Assembly: GCA_013141075.1 (NCBI GenBank)
Contig: JABFRQ010000006.1
Span: 104,248 to 168,247, forward strand
Source of the DNA: Methylotenera sp.
GTDB lineage: Bacteria > Pseudomonadota > Gammaproteobacteria > Burkholderiales > Methylophilaceae
Reading direction: 5' to 3'
Length of the DNA: 64,000 bases
A program made the position numbers and the translations under genes. The notes beneath the pieces were generated by a model, which did no database searches, was not told where the DNA came from, and was given only the letters and a program-made list of their open reading frames with translations. Shown here in pieces: positions 43,698-54,427 of the stretch. Numbering within the stretch: position 1 is the stretch's first letter; each line of letters starts with the position of its first letter.

Positions 43698-45002
43698 ATG
43701 GCATTGAATGTTGAAACTATTAGCACACTAGAACGTCGTATTACGATTTCAGTTCCACTACAACCTTTGCAAGCGCAAATTCATGCGCGTTTGGCGCAGA
43801 TGTCACGCACGGCCAAATTTTCTGGCTTTAGGCCAGGTAAGGCGCCTATGGGCTTGGTGAATCAGCAATATGGTGACCAAGTGCGCGATGAAGTGTATTC
43901 GGCTGCGGTAGAGCAAAGCTTTGGTAATGCAATTGATGAAGCAAAGTTACGTGTTGCTGGCTACCCAAATATTGAACACAAGCCATTTGAAGCAGCTTCT
44001 ACAAATTTAGAATACACCGCAACATTTGAAGTATTCCCTGAAGTTGCTTATGGCGATTTAGCCAAAATGAAGATTGAGCGCCCAGTGATTGAAGTGAGCG
44101 ATGCTGACGTTAAAAAAACATTAGACGTATTAGTGCAACAACGCGTGCGCTTTGTACCTGTAAAACGTGCGGCAAAAAAAGGTGACCGCATTAATATTAC
44201 ACTTAAAGCGTCAATAGACGGCAAAGAAGTTGAATCTACTGGCGCTAAAGGTATTGATTTAGTGTTGGGTGAAAATGGGCGTGTTGCTTCGTTTGACGAC
44301 CAATTGGCTGGCGGTAAAGCAGGTGGTTCAAAACAATTTGAAATCTCTTACCCAGCAGATCATAACCCAGAGCAATTGGCTGGTAAAACAGTGGGTTACG
44401 ATGTGACTTACGTAAGTGTTTCTGAACCAAAACTACCAGAGTTGGATGCTGATTTTGCAAAAAGTTTAGGCATTGAAGATGGCGATGTTAAAAAAATGAA
44501 AGCAGAAATCGCTGAAAGCTTGAATCAAGAAGTTTCAAAACGTGTAAGTGCTAAACTTAAAGAGCAGGTATTCCAAGCCTTGGTTGATAGTGCTGATTTT
44601 GAAATTCCACGTGTGTTATTGGGTTCTGAAATTAATCGCATGATGGAAACAACTGCGCAAAATCTTAAACAGCGCGGTGCAGATTTAAGCACAATTAAGC
44701 TTGAGCCTAGCATGTTTGAAGATCAAGCAAAACGCAGCACAAAATTACGTTTAATTTTAGGTGATATGATTAATGCTAATGCTTTACATGCAACTGCTGA
44801 CCAAATTCGTGCAATGGTAGATGTATTCTCACAAAGCTTCGAACGCCCTGCAGATGTAGTCACATGGTACTTTGCTGACCCTAAACGCTTGGATGAGCCA
44901 ACCGCATTGGCGACAGAAGAGAACGCAGTGGCTTTTGTTTTGTCGAAGGCCAAAGTGACAGACAAAAAAGTTAAATTTGATGATTTAATGGGAAATGCAT
45001 AA
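43698..45002 (+). CDS. tig: Trigger factor
   Basis: A 434-residue ribosome-associated chaperone and prolyl isomerase. The N-terminal ribosome-binding motif is seen as GFRPGKAPMGLV (residues about 40-51). The FKBP-like domain (about 160-245) has KGDRINITLKASIDGKEV. A long helical C-terminal arm region completes it. It ends exactly where clpP starts (TAA directly before ATG), so tig-clpP are coupled. The tig-clpP-clpX-lon-hupB order is the classical proteobacterial arrangement. Confidence 0.97.
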   Translation: MALNVETISTLERRITISVPLQPLQAQIHARLAQMSRTAKFSGFRPGKAPMGLVNQQYGDQVRDEVYSAAVEQSFGNAIDEAKLRVAGYPNIEHKPFEAASTNLEYTATFEVFPEVAYGDLAKMKIERPVIEVSDADVKKTLDVLVQQRVRFVPVKRAAKKGDRINITLKASIDGKEVESTGAKGIDLVLGENGRVASFDDQLAGGKAGGSKQFEISYPADHNPEQLAGKTVGYDVTYVSVSEPKLPELDADFAKSLGIEDGDVKKMKAEIAESLNQEVSKRVSAKLKEQVFQALVDSADFEIPRVLLGSEINRMMETTAQNLKQRGADLSTIKLEPSMFEDQAKRSTKLRLILGDMINANALHATADQIRAMVDVFSQSFERPADVVTWYFADPKRLDEPTALATEENAVAFVLSKAKVTDKKVKFDDLMGNA

Positions 45003-45653
45003 ATGACTGGTGTCAATATCAATAGCACGCAAGCGAATTTGGATTTAAGCCCGCAAGGATTGGGTTACATTCCTATGGTGGTAGAGCAGAGCGGCCGTGG
45101 CGAGCGTTCTTACGATATTTACTCACGTCTACTTAAAGAGCGCGTGATTTTTTTAGTCGGCCCTGTTAATGATATGTCGGCAAACCTAGTGGTTGCTCAG
45201 TTACTATTTTTAGAGGCTGAAAATCCTGATAAAGATATTTCTTTATACATCAATTCGCCGGGCGGTTCAGTGACTGCTGGCATGTCGATTTATGACACCA
45301 TGCAGTTCATTAAAGCCGATGTAAGCACTTTATGCATTGGTCAGGCAGCCAGCATGGGCGCGTTTTTGCTAGCAGCGGGTGCTAAAGGTAAGCGTTTTAG
45401 CTTGCCAAATTCGCGCGTGATGATTCACCAGCCTTCAGGTGGTTTTCAAGGCCAATCATCAGATATTGCCATTCAAGCAAAAGAAATTATGTATTTGCGC
45501 GAAAAATTAAATGCAATTTTGGCGCATCATACAGGTAAAACTGCAGCAGAAATTGATGTGGATACTGAGCGTGATAATTTTATGAGTGCAGAGCAATCTG
45601 TGGCTTATGGCTTGATTGATAAGGTAATTGCTAGTCGTACAGAAGCAGCTTAG
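45003..45653 (+). CDS. clpP: ATP-dependent Clp protease proteolytic subunit
   Basis: A 216-residue serine peptidase. The catalytic Ser is in [14 protein letters not shown] and the His in [12 protein letters not shown], with the Asp further on in the ERDNFM region. A short N-terminal extension (about 15 residues) precedes the mature protein, as is common for the propeptide. It forms a tetradecamer capped by ClpX, encoded 33 bases downstream. Confidence 0.98.
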   Translation: MTGVNINSTQANLDLSPQGLGYIPMVVEQSGRGERSYDIYSRLLKERVIFLVGPVNDMSANLVVAQLLFLEAENPDKDISLYINSPGGSVTAGMSIYDTMQFIKADVSTLCIGQAASMGAFLLAAGAKGKRFSLPNSRVMIHQPSGGFQGQSSDIAIQAKEIMYLREKLNAILAHHTGKTAAEIDVDTERDNFMSAEQSVAYGLIDKVIASRTEAA

Positions 45654-45685
45654 ACTTACTTTAATAAAAATAGGATTTACAAATT

Positions 45686-46969
45686 ATGGCAACTAAAGCC
45701 GACGGCGATAAACTACTTTATTGCTCATTTTGTGGCAAAAGCCAACATGAGGTTAAAAAGCTCATAGCAGGGCCGTCTGTGTTTGTTTGCAATGAATGCG
45801 TTGATTTATGCAACGACATTATTAGTGAAGAAGCTAAAGGTACAACGGAAGGGCTTAAATCAACTGCCGATAGCTTGCCTACGCCGCAAGAAATTTGCAA
45901 AATTTTAGATCAATATGTGATTGGTCAAACACATGCTAAAAAGAACTTGGCGGTTGCGGTTTATAACCATTACAAGCGTTTAGGCCATAACAATTTGTCT
46001 GATGGCGGCCAAAAAGATGAAGTGGAAATTTCAAAAAGCAATATTTTACTGATTGGCCCAACGGGCTCAGGCAAAACATTGCTAGCGCAAACACTCGCGC
46101 GCCTCTTGGACGTGCCGTTTGTAATGGCCGATGCGACCACATTGACAGAAGCGGGTTATGTGGGTGAAGACGTTGAAAACATCATGCAAAAATTATTGCA
46201 AAAATGTGATTACGATGTTGAAAAAGCCAAACGTGGCATCGTTTATATTGATGAAGTGGATAAAATTTCTCGTAAATCAGAAAATGCCTCAATTACGCGT
46301 GATGTGTCTGGCGAAGGTGTTCAACAAGCATTGCTTAAGTTGATTGAAGGTACTGTCGCTTCAATTCCACCACAAGGTGGTCGTAAGCATCCAAACCAAG
46401 AGTTTGTACAGTTAGATACCACGAATATATTATTTATCTGTGGTGGCGCCTTTGATGGGCTTGAAAAGGTGATTCGTTTACGCTCTGAAAAAGGCGGTAT
46501 TGGTTTTGGCGCAGAAGTTAAAAGCAAAGACGACAATCGCCAAGTAGGTGCAGTATTGCGTGACGTTGAGCCTGAAGATTTAATTAAATTTGGTCTAATT
46601 CCAGAGTTTATTGGTCGTTTACCAGTAGTTGCTACGCTAGAGTCATTAGATGAAGCGGCGTTGATGACGATTTTAACTGAGCCAAAAAATGCACTCACCA
46701 AGCAATACATCAAGTTATTTAAAATGGAAGGTGTGGAGTTAGAGTTTAGAGAGTCAGCCTTGCTCTTAATTGCTAAAAAAGCGCTTGAGCGTAAAACTGG
46801 CGCGCGCGGTTTACGTTCTATTTTAGAACATTCATTGCTCGACATAATGTACGATTTACCTTCATTGGAAAATTTAAGTAAAGTAGTCATCGACGAAGGC
46901 GTTGTGCGTGGTGATACGCCAGCCATTTTGATTTATGCAGATATGCCAGCTAAAGAAACGGCTGCATAA
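45686..46969 (+). CDS. clpX: Clp protease ATP-binding subunit ClpX
   Basis: A 427-residue AAA+ unfoldase. The N-terminal zinc-binding domain has [12 protein letters not shown] and CNECVDLC (four cysteines). Walker A is GPTGSGKT, Walker B is [10 protein letters not shown], the pore loop is in GYVGEDVEN, and sensor 2 is in [12 protein letters not shown]. It recognises substrates and feeds them to ClpP. The gene follows clpP with a short gap in one operon. Confidence 0.98.
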   Translation: MATKADGDKLLYCSFCGKSQHEVKKLIAGPSVFVCNECVDLCNDIISEEAKGTTEGLKSTADSLPTPQEICKILDQYVIGQTHAKKNLAVAVYNHYKRLGHNNLSDGGQKDEVEISKSNILLIGPTGSGKTLLAQTLARLLDVPFVMADATTLTEAGYVGEDVENIMQKLLQKCDYDVEKAKRGIVYIDEVDKISRKSENASITRDVSGEGVQQALLKLIEGTVASIPPQGGRKHPNQEFVQLDTTNILFICGGAFDGLEKVIRLRSEKGGIGFGAEVKSKDDNRQVGAVLRDVEPEDLIKFGLIPEFIGRLPVVATLESLDEAALMTILTEPKNALTKQYIKLFKMEGVELEFRESALLLIAKKALERKTGARGLRSILEHSLLDIMYDLPSLENLSKVVIDEGVVRGDTPAILIYADMPAKETAA

Positions 46970-47077
46970 GAAAAAAAGAGTAAGTTTGCAATTTGGGGTT
47001 GAATGCTAATGCGTTAATCCCCATTGTTAGTTATACAGGCGTTTTAGCTTAACTTTTTAGCTTAATTTAAGGTCTTT

Positions 47078-49537
47078 ATGACGAAATCTCTTCCTTTATA
47101 CACACCCGACGGCGGCATGTTGCCAGTATTGCCCTTGCGCGATGTGGTTGTTTATCCTCACCTAGTTATTCCTTTGTTTGTCGGGCGTACCAAGTCCGTT
47201 AAGGCGCTGGAAATTGCCTCTGAAGGTAATAAGCAAATATTATTAGTCGCGCAAAAATCAGCTAATAAAGACGAACCAGATGCTGAAGATTTATATGAAG
47301 TAGGCACGGTTGCAACCGTACTGCAAATGCTCAAGCTGCCAGACGGCACAGTAAAAGTACTGGTTGAAGGCGTTCAACGTGCTAAGGTGACTGGCTTTAT
47401 TGAAACTGAAGAATGCTTTGCTGCGCATGCTGAGTTAATTGCTGAATCTGTGAGTGATATTGAGATTCAAGCCTTAATGCGCACTGTGTTTACTCAGTTT
47501 GATCAATACGTAAAACTCAATAAAAAAATTCCGCCTGAAATACTTACATCGCTTGCCAGCATTGATGAAGCAGGCCGTTTGGCTGACACCATTGCAGCGC
47601 ATTTAACCTTGAAGTTAGATGAAAAGCAAAAAGTGCTTGAAATGTTCAGCGTGGCTGAACGCTTGGAGCATTTACTACGCTTGATGGAAGGCGAAATTGA
47701 TATTCTGCAAGTTGAAAAGCGCATTCGTGGCCGTGTAAAACGCCAAATGGAAAAAACCCAGCGCGAATATTATTTAAATGAACAAGTGAAGGCGATTCAA
47801 AAAGAGTTGGGTGAGCAAGATGAAAACTCAGAAATGGAAGAGCTTGAAAAGCGCATAGATGCTGCACGCATGCCTAAAGATGCGCTTGCTAAAGTGTCAA
47901 GCGAACTCAAAAAATTGAAACTGATGTCGCCAATGTCGGCTGAAGCGTCTGTGGTGCGCAATTACATTGATATTTTAATCAATTTGCCTTGGAAGAAAAA
48001 AACTAAAATTAGTAAAGATTTATTGGCGGCAGAGAAGATTTTAGACGACGACCATTACGGTTTAGAAAAAGTAAAAGAGCGTATTGTTGAATATTTGGCG
48101 GTACAGCAACGCGTGGATAAAATTAAAGCGCCGATTTTGTGCCTAGTAGGCCCGCCAGGCGTAGGTAAAACCTCACTTGGGCAAAGTATTGCCAAAGCGG
48201 TGAACCGTAAATTTGTACGCATGGCACTGGGTGGCGTGCGTGATGAATCCGAGATTCGGGGTCATAGACGCACTTATATTGGCTCGATGCCAGGCAAGAT
48301 TCTGCAAAGCATGAGCAAAGTGGGCGTGAAAAACCCATTATTCTTGCTTGATGAAGTCGATAAAATGGGTCAAGATATGCGTGGCGACCCATCATCCGCC
48401 TTGCTTGAAGTGCTTGATCCAGAACAAAACCACACCTTTGCCGACCATTATGTTGAAGTGGAATATGATTTATCTGATGTGATGTTTGTGGCGACAGCGA
48501 ACTCAATGAATATCCCTGCGGCGCTATTAGACCGTATGGAAATCATACACCTTTCAGGCTATACCGAAGATGAGAAAGTGAATATCGCGATGCGTTATTT
48601 ACTACCTAAGCAATTGAAAACACACGGTTTAAAAGAGCATGAAGTGAATGTTTCAGAGGCCGCAGTGCGCGATATTATTCGTTATTATTCGCGTGAAGCA
48701 GGTGTGCGTAAACTTGAGCAAGAAATCTCTAAAGTTTGCCGAAAAGTGGTGAAAGAGTTACTCACATCTAAAGCTAAAGAGGGTGTTAAAGCGGCAAAAA
48801 AAATCAATGTTACACCGAAAAATTTAGATAAATACTTAGGTGTGCAGCGTTACGATTACGGCATTGCTGCTAAAGAAAACCAAATTGGTCAAGTAACAGG
48901 TTTGGCTTGGACATCAGTTGGCGGCGAGCTGCTTACCATTGAGGCGGTATTGTTGCCTGGTAAAGGTAAAACCACTACAACAGGTAAATTAGGTGAAGTC
49001 ATGAAGGAGTCTACACAGGCCGCGATGAGCGTTGTGCGTAGCCGTGCTAAACGACTTGGTATTCACGATGATTTTTATGAAAAGAATGATATTCATATTC
49101 ACTTTCCAGAGGGCGCTACGCCCAAAGATGGCCCAAGTGCAGGTATTGCCATTACCACAGCGCTTGTTTCGATTTTAACGGGCATTCCTGTGCGTGCAGA
49201 TGTGGCAATGACGGGTGAGATTACTTTACGTGGCGAAGTATTGCCAATCGGTGGTTTGAAAGAGAAGTTATTGGCCGCGCATCGTGGCGGCATTAAAACA
49301 GTTTTAATCCCACATCAAAATGTAAAAGATCTTGCAGATATTCCAGAAAATATTAAAAACCATCTGGATATTCACCCGGTACAATGGATTGACGAGGTTT
49401 TGGCGCTAGCACTGGCCTCGCAGCCTGTGCCGTTATCAGAAAATCTAGAAGTTAATGAAAATATTGAGAAAGCTGCGCAAGCTACTGATAAACCAACGGA
49501 AAATGTAACTTCTGTAATCGATGCAATAAAGCACTAA
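47078..49537 (+). CDS. lon: ATP-dependent Lon protease
   Basis: An 819-residue LonA protease. The N-terminal substrate-binding domain starts [20 protein letters not shown]. The AAA+ module has [12 protein letters not shown] and [10 protein letters not shown]. The serine-lysine peptidase domain has the catalytic Ser in [10 protein letters not shown] and the Lys in [10 protein letters not shown]. It degrades misfolded and regulatory proteins in the cytosol. The C-terminal tail of about 35 residues after the protease domain is longer and more acidic than in some homologues. Confidence 0.98.
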   Translation: MTKSLPLYTPDGGMLPVLPLRDVVVYPHLVIPLFVGRTKSVKALEIASEGNKQILLVAQKSANKDEPDAEDLYEVGTVATVLQMLKLPDGTVKVLVEGVQRAKVTGFIETEECFAAHAELIAESVSDIEIQALMRTVFTQFDQYVKLNKKIPPEILTSLASIDEAGRLADTIAAHLTLKLDEKQKVLEMFSVAERLEHLLRLMEGEIDILQVEKRIRGRVKRQMEKTQREYYLNEQVKAIQKELGEQDENSEMEELEKRIDAARMPKDALAKVSSELKKLKLMSPMSAEASVVRNYIDILINLPWKKKTKISKDLLAAEKILDDDHYGLEKVKERIVEYLAVQQRVDKIKAPILCLVGPPGVGKTSLGQSIAKAVNRKFVRMALGGVRDESEIRGHRRTYIGSMPGKILQSMSKVGVKNPLFLLDEVDKMGQDMRGDPSSALLEVLDPEQNHTFADHYVEVEYDLSDVMFVATANSMNIPAALLDRMEIIHLSGYTEDEKVNIAMRYLLPKQLKTHGLKEHEVNVSEAAVRDIIRYYSREAGVRKLEQEISKVCRKVVKELLTSKAKEGVKAAKKINVTPKNLDKYLGVQRYDYGIAAKENQIGQVTGLAWTSVGGELLTIEAVLLPGKGKTTTTGKLGEVMKESTQAAMSVVRSRAKRLGIHDDFYEKNDIHIHFPEGATPKDGPSAGIAITTALVSILTGIPVRADVAMTGEITLRGEVLPIGGLKEKLLAAHRGGIKTVLIPHQNVKDLADIPENIKNHLDIHPVQWIDEVLALALASQPVPLSENLEVNENIEKAAQATDKPTENVTSVIDAIKH

Positions 49538-49569
49538 AAAAATAAGTATAAATTCTTTCTTACAAACGC

Positions 49570-49599
49570 TTGACATAGCCTTTATAGGCTTGATATAAA
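49570..49599 (+). promoter_or_regulatory. Probable sigma70 promoter for hupB
   Basis: A consensus TTGACA at 49570-49575 and TATAAA at 49594-49599 with an 18-base spacer. It lies 88 bases upstream of the hupB start. An inverted repeat (AGCCTTTATAGGCT) fills the spacer and could bind a regulator. Confidence 0.7.
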
Positions 49600-49687
49600 G
49601 CTGTACGGGTAGAGTTTACCCAAATGTGTAACCTAGTTTTTAATATAACCTAGTCTTTATTTAATTAACCTTAAGAGGGGATTACTC

Positions 49688-49960
49688 GTGAATAAATCAG
49701 AACTGATTGACAACATTGCAAACGCAGCTGGTATTTCAAAGGCAGCGGCAGGCCGTGCTTTAGATGCAACTACCGCTTCAATTACAGCAGCAATGAAAAA
49801 AGGCGATTTAGTAACATTGATTGGCTTTGGTACATTTTATGTTGGCAAACGCGAAGCTCGTAGTGGCCGTAATCCGCGTACAGGTGCAACAATTAGCATC
49901 AAAGCAGCAAACTCTCCTAAATTTAGAGCTGGTAAATCGCTTAAAGATGCTGTAAACTAG
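49688..49960 (+). CDS. hupB: DNA-binding protein HU
   Basis: A 90-residue nucleoid protein: [19 protein letters not shown] at the start, [20 protein letters not shown] as the DNA-binding arm, and a basic ending. GTG start at 49688 with AGAGGGG upstream. It dimerises and bends DNA. Position after lon is typical. A single HU gene is seen here; a second could be elsewhere. Confidence 0.97.
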   Translation: MNKSELIDNIANAAGISKAAAGRALDATTASITAAMKKGDLVTLIGFGTFYVGKREARSGRNPRTGATISIKAANSPKFRAGKSLKDAVN

Positions 49961-50000
49961 CGGTCTTTGTTAGATAACAAAAGCTTGTGTTGGTTAGGCA

Positions 50001-50076
50001 GGGTGCTTAGCTCAGTTGGTAGAGCGTCGCCCTTACAAGGCGAATGTCAGCGGTTCGACCCCGTTAGCACCCACCA
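50001..50076 (+). tRNA. tRNA-Val (anticodon TAC)
   Basis: A 76-base tRNA. Acceptor stem GGGTGCT pairs with AGCACCC. Anticodon stem TCGCC/GGCGA holds loop CTTACAA, giving TAC. T-loop GTTCGACCC and encoded CCA are present. It sits 40 bases after hupB. Confidence 0.97.
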
Positions 50077-50234
50077 TAAAATCAGCGCAGTAGTGACAAA
50101 AGCAATACAGCTAAGTCGTTCCTAATTGTAAAATTTGAGAGTGCTGGTAGTTTAAGCGCTCTTTTATTTTGCTGAAAAACAGAGCGCAAAATTTATGTGG
50201 ATTTTACGAAATATTAAAATTCATTTAGTTTTAA

Positions 50235-50311
50235 GGAGTGGTAGTTCAGTTGGTTAGAATACCTGCCTGTCACGCAGGGGGTCGCGGGTTCGAGTCCCGT
50301 CCGCTCCGCCA
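50235..50311 (+). tRNA. tRNA-Asp (anticodon GTC)
   Basis: A 77-base tRNA. Acceptor GGAGTGG pairs with CCGCTCC (one G-T). Anticodon stem CCTGC/GCAGG holds loop CTGTCAC, giving GTC. Discriminator G and encoded CCA fit tRNA-Asp. A terminator follows. Confidence 0.97.
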
Positions 50312-50667
50312 ATATCAGATAAGCCTGTTAGGTCAATGACTTAGCGGGCTTTTTTGTTTTTTTTGTGATGTGTTTGGTAGCAAGTTAAATTGAACTGAGT
50401 CAATGTTGATACAACGTTATAGTGACTGCGTCAATATTGTAGTAATAGGTTTGTTGGGTATGAAGTTATTCTAGATTCAACGTGGTTTGTTATCTAAATA
50501 ACAATTGATAATATGATATATTAGTGGGCTTTTTTAACAGTTAGCATGAAAGATGCTAACTTTAACGTTGGTATAAATGCTTAAGGCATTTTAATGTACT
50601 TAAGTTTTGAGGCTATGGAGTTTTTAGACCATGGTTTCGTGACTATATTTAAGGGTAGAAAGTTTTT
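50312..50667. other. Intergenic region between tRNA-Asp and ppiD
   Basis: Holds the tRNA terminator at its left end. An 8-base perfect hairpin (GTTAGCAT/ATGCTAAC, 50540-50560) is also present. The ppiD promoter should be here, but I see no consensus pair. No gene is supported. Confidence 0.45.
50322..50364 (+). terminator. Terminator after tRNA-Asp
   Basis: AGCCTGTTAGG pairs with CTTAGCGGGCT, several pairs being G-T, followed by TTTTTTG and a run of T. Confidence 0.75.
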
Positions 50668-52572
50668 ATGTTAGATCAGATTCGCACCGTAGCCCAAGGC
50701 TGGGTTGGTAAAGCATTGTTGGCTTTAATTACCATTCCATTTGCCTTATTTGGTATTGACTCGTACTTAAGTGGGGCTGGCAATAGCGCCACTGTCGCTA
50801 AAGTAGGTGGAAATAATATTTCTATTCAAGAATATGATAATGCGTTGAAAAACATGCGTAATCGCCTGCAGTCTGAGAAAAAGATTGACCCTGCAGAGCT
50901 TGATAGCCCTGAAATTAAATCTATGGTGCTGAACCAGCTTATCAACAAACAATTGCTTAACGATGAAATTCAGCATGCTAAATATGCGATTAGTGATGAG
51001 CAGTTGGCAACTTATATAACTGGCATGCCTGAGTTTCAGAAAGACGGTAAGTTCTCGCAAGAGTTATATGACCAAACACTTACGCAAAATCAGCTTACGC
51101 CAAATAAGTTTGAAGCAGGTATGCGCGCTGATTTACTGGCACAGCAGGCACAAAATGGTATTTCAAAGCTTGGATTTATTTCTAATGCGCGTGCAGATAA
51201 TATATCTAGCATTACAAACCAACAGCGTGTTGTGACGGTTTCTGAAATTAAAACTAAAGATTTTGTGAGTCAAGCTATCGTCACGCCAGCTGAGGTTAAA
51301 GCGTATTACGAGCTACATAAAAATAAGCTAATTAACCCAGAGCAAGTAAAAATAGAGTTTTTATTACTATCAGCAACTAACTTAATCACTGGTATGACCG
51401 TAGATGATGCTGAAGTGAAAAAGTTTTATGATGAAAATACCGATAAATTTCAAGGCACAGAGCAAAGAAATGCCAGCCATATTTTAATTGCTTTTGGTGT
51501 TAGCCCTACACCAGAAAAGAAACAAGAAGCTAAAGCTAAGGCTGAAGCTATTTTGGCTGAGATCAAAAAGAACCCAAAAAGTTTTGAAACCTTGGCGATT
51601 AAAAACTCTGAAGATCCTGGCTCAGCGGTTAAAGGTGGAGATTTAGGTAGCTTTGCACGTGGCGCGATGGTTAAGCCTTTTGAAGATGCAGCTTTTAGCT
51701 TAAAGGTGAATGAAGTCAGCAACTTAGTTGAATCTGAATTTGGTTACCATATCATTAAAGTAACGGGCATTACGGGTGCAAGCACAGATTTTGAAACATT
51801 AAAACCGCAAATTAAAGGCGACTTGATGTTTAAAAAAGCGCAAGAAGAGTTTGCTAAACAAGCCGAAGGTTTTAGTAATATGGTGTACGAGCAATCTGGC
51901 AGTTTAGCGCCTGCGGCCAAGGTTTATGGCGGCCAAGTGCAAAAATCAGATTGGCTGAGTCGTGAAGCTGGCGCTAAGTTCTTTAAAAATAACGAAAAAA
52001 TTATGAACCTCGTTTTTTCAAATGAAGTACTTAAAGATAAACGTAACACTGAAGCGGTAGAAATTTCACCGAACAATCTAGTTTCTGCACGTGTTGTTGA
52101 TTACAAAGCGGCATCGCCAAAAAGTTTTGACGAAGTAAAATCAGGCATTGAGGCCTTGTTGAAATTAGAAGCCGCTTCAAAACTTGCAGTGAGTAAAGGT
52201 CAGGCTGCGTTGAAAGATTTACGCGAAGGTAAAGAAGTTGATGGTATTGAGTGGATTCCTGAAGTCACTATTGACCGCAAAACTGCACAAGGGTTAACTG
52301 AGCTTGCTATGAGCCAAGCATTTAAAACTAACGTGGCTAAATTACCTGCATATTCTGGTTTGGCTGATAGTAAACAAGGCTACTTGCTCGTTAAGGTGAT
52401 TAAAGTGAACACCTTGTTACCAACAGATGCAGAGGCGCAAAAACTGGCCAAAGATGAGCTAAATGCGGCGCTAGCGAGCGAATATTTAGCAGCTTACAAG
52501 CAGTCGCTTCGTGAAAAAGTAAAAGTGACGGTGAATGAGAAACTTTTGTTAAGTAACACAGAAAATAACTAA
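50668..52572 (+). CDS. ppiD: Periplasmic peptidyl-prolyl isomerase PpiD
   Basis: A 634-residue membrane-anchored chaperone. The N-terminal anchor (KALLALITIPFALFGIDSYL, about 15-34) is followed by a SurA-like helical domain with NNISIQEYDNALKNMRNRLQ. A parvulin domain (about 265-365) has ASHILIAFGVSP, AVKGGDLGSFARGAMV and EFGYHIIKV. A long helical C-terminal part completes it. PpiD helps proteins leaving the Sec translocon. Its place after lon-hupB and tRNAs matches many proteobacteria. Confidence 0.96.
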   Translation: MLDQIRTVAQGWVGKALLALITIPFALFGIDSYLSGAGNSATVAKVGGNNISIQEYDNALKNMRNRLQSEKKIDPAELDSPEIKSMVLNQLINKQLLNDEIQHAKYAISDEQLATYITGMPEFQKDGKFSQELYDQTLTQNQLTPNKFEAGMRADLLAQQAQNGISKLGFISNARADNISSITNQQRVVTVSEIKTKDFVSQAIVTPAEVKAYYELHKNKLINPEQVKIEFLLLSATNLITGMTVDDAEVKKFYDENTDKFQGTEQRNASHILIAFGVSPTPEKKQEAKAKAEAILAEIKKNPKSFETLAIKNSEDPGSAVKGGDLGSFARGAMVKPFEDAAFSLKVNEVSNLVESEFGYHIIKVTGITGASTDFETLKPQIKGDLMFKKAQEEFAKQAEGFSNMVYEQSGSLAPAAKVYGGQVQKSDWLSREAGAKFFKNNEKIMNLVFSNEVLKDKRNTEAVEISPNNLVSARVVDYKAASPKSFDEVKSGIEALLKLEAASKLAVSKGQAALKDLREGKEVDGIEWIPEVTIDRKTAQGLTELAMSQAFKTNVAKLPAYSGLADSKQGYLLVKVIKVNTLLPTDAEAQKLAKDELNAALASEYLAAYKQSLREKVKVTVNEKLLLSNTENN

Positions 52573-52701
52573 TTTTCAAGGCTGGCAATACACATGTTTT
52601 AGGTGTTGTTAAAAGCTTAAAATAACCACGAGAGAAAAATGATGACCTGAGAGCCGCCTACAGAGTGGCTTGTAGAGGGGTAGTTAAGAGTTGGTGTATT
52701 T

Positions 52702-52744
52702 CAGACGTAAAAAAGGCACTGAGAAGTGCCTTTTTTTACGTCTG
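52702..52744. terminator. Strong bidirectional terminator between ppiD and fabI
   Basis: A long stem, CAGACGTAAAAAAGGCACT with its complement, loop GAGA and one bulged T. The A/T runs within it suit termination on both strands, matching the convergent genes. Confidence 0.92.
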
Positions 52745-52791
52745 AATTTATGTCTAAATTTAAATTTACTTCAGGTAAATTTATTTTAGGC

Positions 52792-53577
52792 TTAATCCAT
52801 CGCTGCCATCACTGTAATATTCATGCCACCATCTACATAAGTAATTTCGCCAGTCACGCCTGATGCTAAATCGCTGCATAAAAATGCTGCGACATTGCCT
52901 ACTTCTTCAATCGACACATTACGACGTAGTGCAGAATGCTTTTCGTTAAAGCCTATCATTTTATCAAAACCTGCAATACCAGAAGCCGCAAGCGTTTTGA
53001 TTGGGCCGGCAGAAACCGCATTTACGCGGATGCCTTTTGGACCTAAACTTTGCGCCATGTAACGCACATTAGCTTCAAGGCTGGCTTTGGCTACACCCAT
53101 TACGTTGTAGTTTGGCATGGTGCGTTCTGCGCCTAAATAACTCAATGTTAATAAGCTGCCATTGCGGCCTTCCATCAATGGCAATGCGGCTTTGGCCATC
53201 GCGGCAAAACTGTATGAGCTAATGTCGTGCGCAATGCGGAAGTTTTCGCGCGTAACTTTTTCTAAATAATCGCCATCAAGCGCGTCTTTTGGCACAAAAG
53301 CGACAGAGTGCACAACGCCATCTAAGCCATCCCAAACTTTGGCGATGTCTACAAATAGTGAATCTATCAAGCTATCTTCAGCCACATCGCAATGAAATAC
53401 CAAAGTTGAGTCAAAATCTGCGGCAAGTTTAGCCACACGGTCTTTGTGTTTTTCAACTTGGTAGGTAAAGGCGAGGTCTGCGCCTTCACGACGCATGGCT
53501 TGGGCAATGCCGTAAGCAATGGAGCGGTCGCTTAACAAGCCCGCAATTAGTATTTTTTTACCTGCTAAAAATCCCAT
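52792..53577 (-). CDS. fabI: Enoyl-[acyl-carrier-protein] reductase (NADH)
   Basis: A 261-residue short-chain-dehydrogenase enzyme completing fatty-acid elongation. It starts [20 protein letters not shown], has the Y-x6-K pair in [22 protein letters not shown], and ends with [15 protein letters not shown]. The ATG at 53577 is chosen because it begins the family N-terminus and has AGGAAAATATC upstream. The open frame to 53649 would overlap the permease gene. It is 25 bases after the permease stop, an unusual pairing for fabI. Confidence 0.97.
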   Translation of the reverse strand: MGFLAGKKILIAGLLSDRSIAYGIAQAMRREGADLAFTYQVEKHKDRVAKLAADFDSTLVFHCDVAEDSLIDSLFVDIAKVWDGLDGVVHSVAFVPKDALDGDYLEKVTRENFRIAHDISSYSFAAMAKAALPLMEGRNGSLLTLSYLGAERTMPNYNVMGVAKASLEANVRYMAQSLGPKGIRVNAVSAGPIKTLAASGIAGFDKMIGFNEKHSALRRNVSIEEVGNVAAFLCSDLASGVTGEITYVDGGMNITVMAAMD

Positions 53578-53602
53578 GATATTTTCCTGTCTATTTAAAT
53601 AA

Positions 53603-54427
53603 TTAGTGCTGATTGCTTCTTGGGTTATACGCATCGCGCAAACCATCACCTAAGAGATTATACCCTAACACGGTGAGCAATATCGCAAGCCCAGGGAACA
53701 ATGAAAGCCACCAAGCAAATTGAATATACTCTTTGCCGTCGGTAAGGATATTGCCCCACGAGGCCTGCGGCGCCTGTACACCCATGCCTAGAAAGCTTAA
53801 CCCTGATTCTAGTAATACCGCGCTGGCAATGCCTAAAATAGAGCTTACAATAATTGGCGTTAAGCTGTTGGGCAGCAAATGGGTGAATATTAAACGTGCA
53901 TCTTTGGCACCTAATACTTGTGCTGCCAATACGAACTCGCGGTTACGCAAGCTTAAAAATTCTGCGCGCACTAGGCGCGTCACGCCCATCCATGAGGTTA
54001 AGCCTATCACGATCATAATGTTCCAAATAGATGGTGATAAAAATGCAATCACGGCTAAAATTAAAAAGAATGAAGGGATTGATAACATGACATCAACAAT
54101 ACGCATAATGACTGTATCAACCCAGCCGCGATAAAAGCCCGCAATAGCGCCTAGCACGATGCCAATGGCTGTGGCGATACCAACTGCTACAAAGCCTACC
54201 ATGAGCGATATACGGGCGCCGTAGAGCATGCGTGAGAACACGTCGCGACCAAGGCCATCTGTGCCCATTATGTGAGACGTAGAAGGTGACAATAAAATAG
54301 CTTTTACATCGATAGCATCAGGGTCATAAGGCGCAATGAATGGCGCAACTAGAGCCAGCAACATAATGCTGGCAATAATGGCAAAACCTATTATCGCTAA
54401 TGGATTAGAAAGTACTTTTTTCATCAT
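53603..54427 (-). CDS. Peptide-type ABC transporter permease (DppC/OppC-like)
   Basis: A 274-residue membrane permease of the binding-protein-dependent type: an N-terminal segment ([19 protein letters not shown]), the [21 protein letters not shown] signature after the first segment, and the EAA-like loop [22 protein letters not shown]. It starts at ATG 54427, overlapping the TGA of the DppB-like gene (ATGATGA), so translation is coupled. Together with the binding protein upstream it imports peptides or other solutes. The two ATPases are not in this window. Confidence 0.9.
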   Translation of the reverse strand: MMKKVLSNPLAIIGFAIIASIMLLALVAPFIAPYDPDAIDVKAILLSPSTSHIMGTDGLGRDVFSRMLYGARISLMVGFVAVGIATAIGIVLGAIAGFYRGWVDTVIMRIVDVMLSIPSFFLILAVIAFLSPSIWNIMIVIGLTSWMGVTRLVRAEFLSLRNREFVLAAQVLGAKDARLIFTHLLPNSLTPIIVSSILGIASAVLLESGLSFLGMGVQAPQASWGNILTDGKEYIQFAWWLSLFPGLAILLTVLGYNLLGDGLRDAYNPRSNQH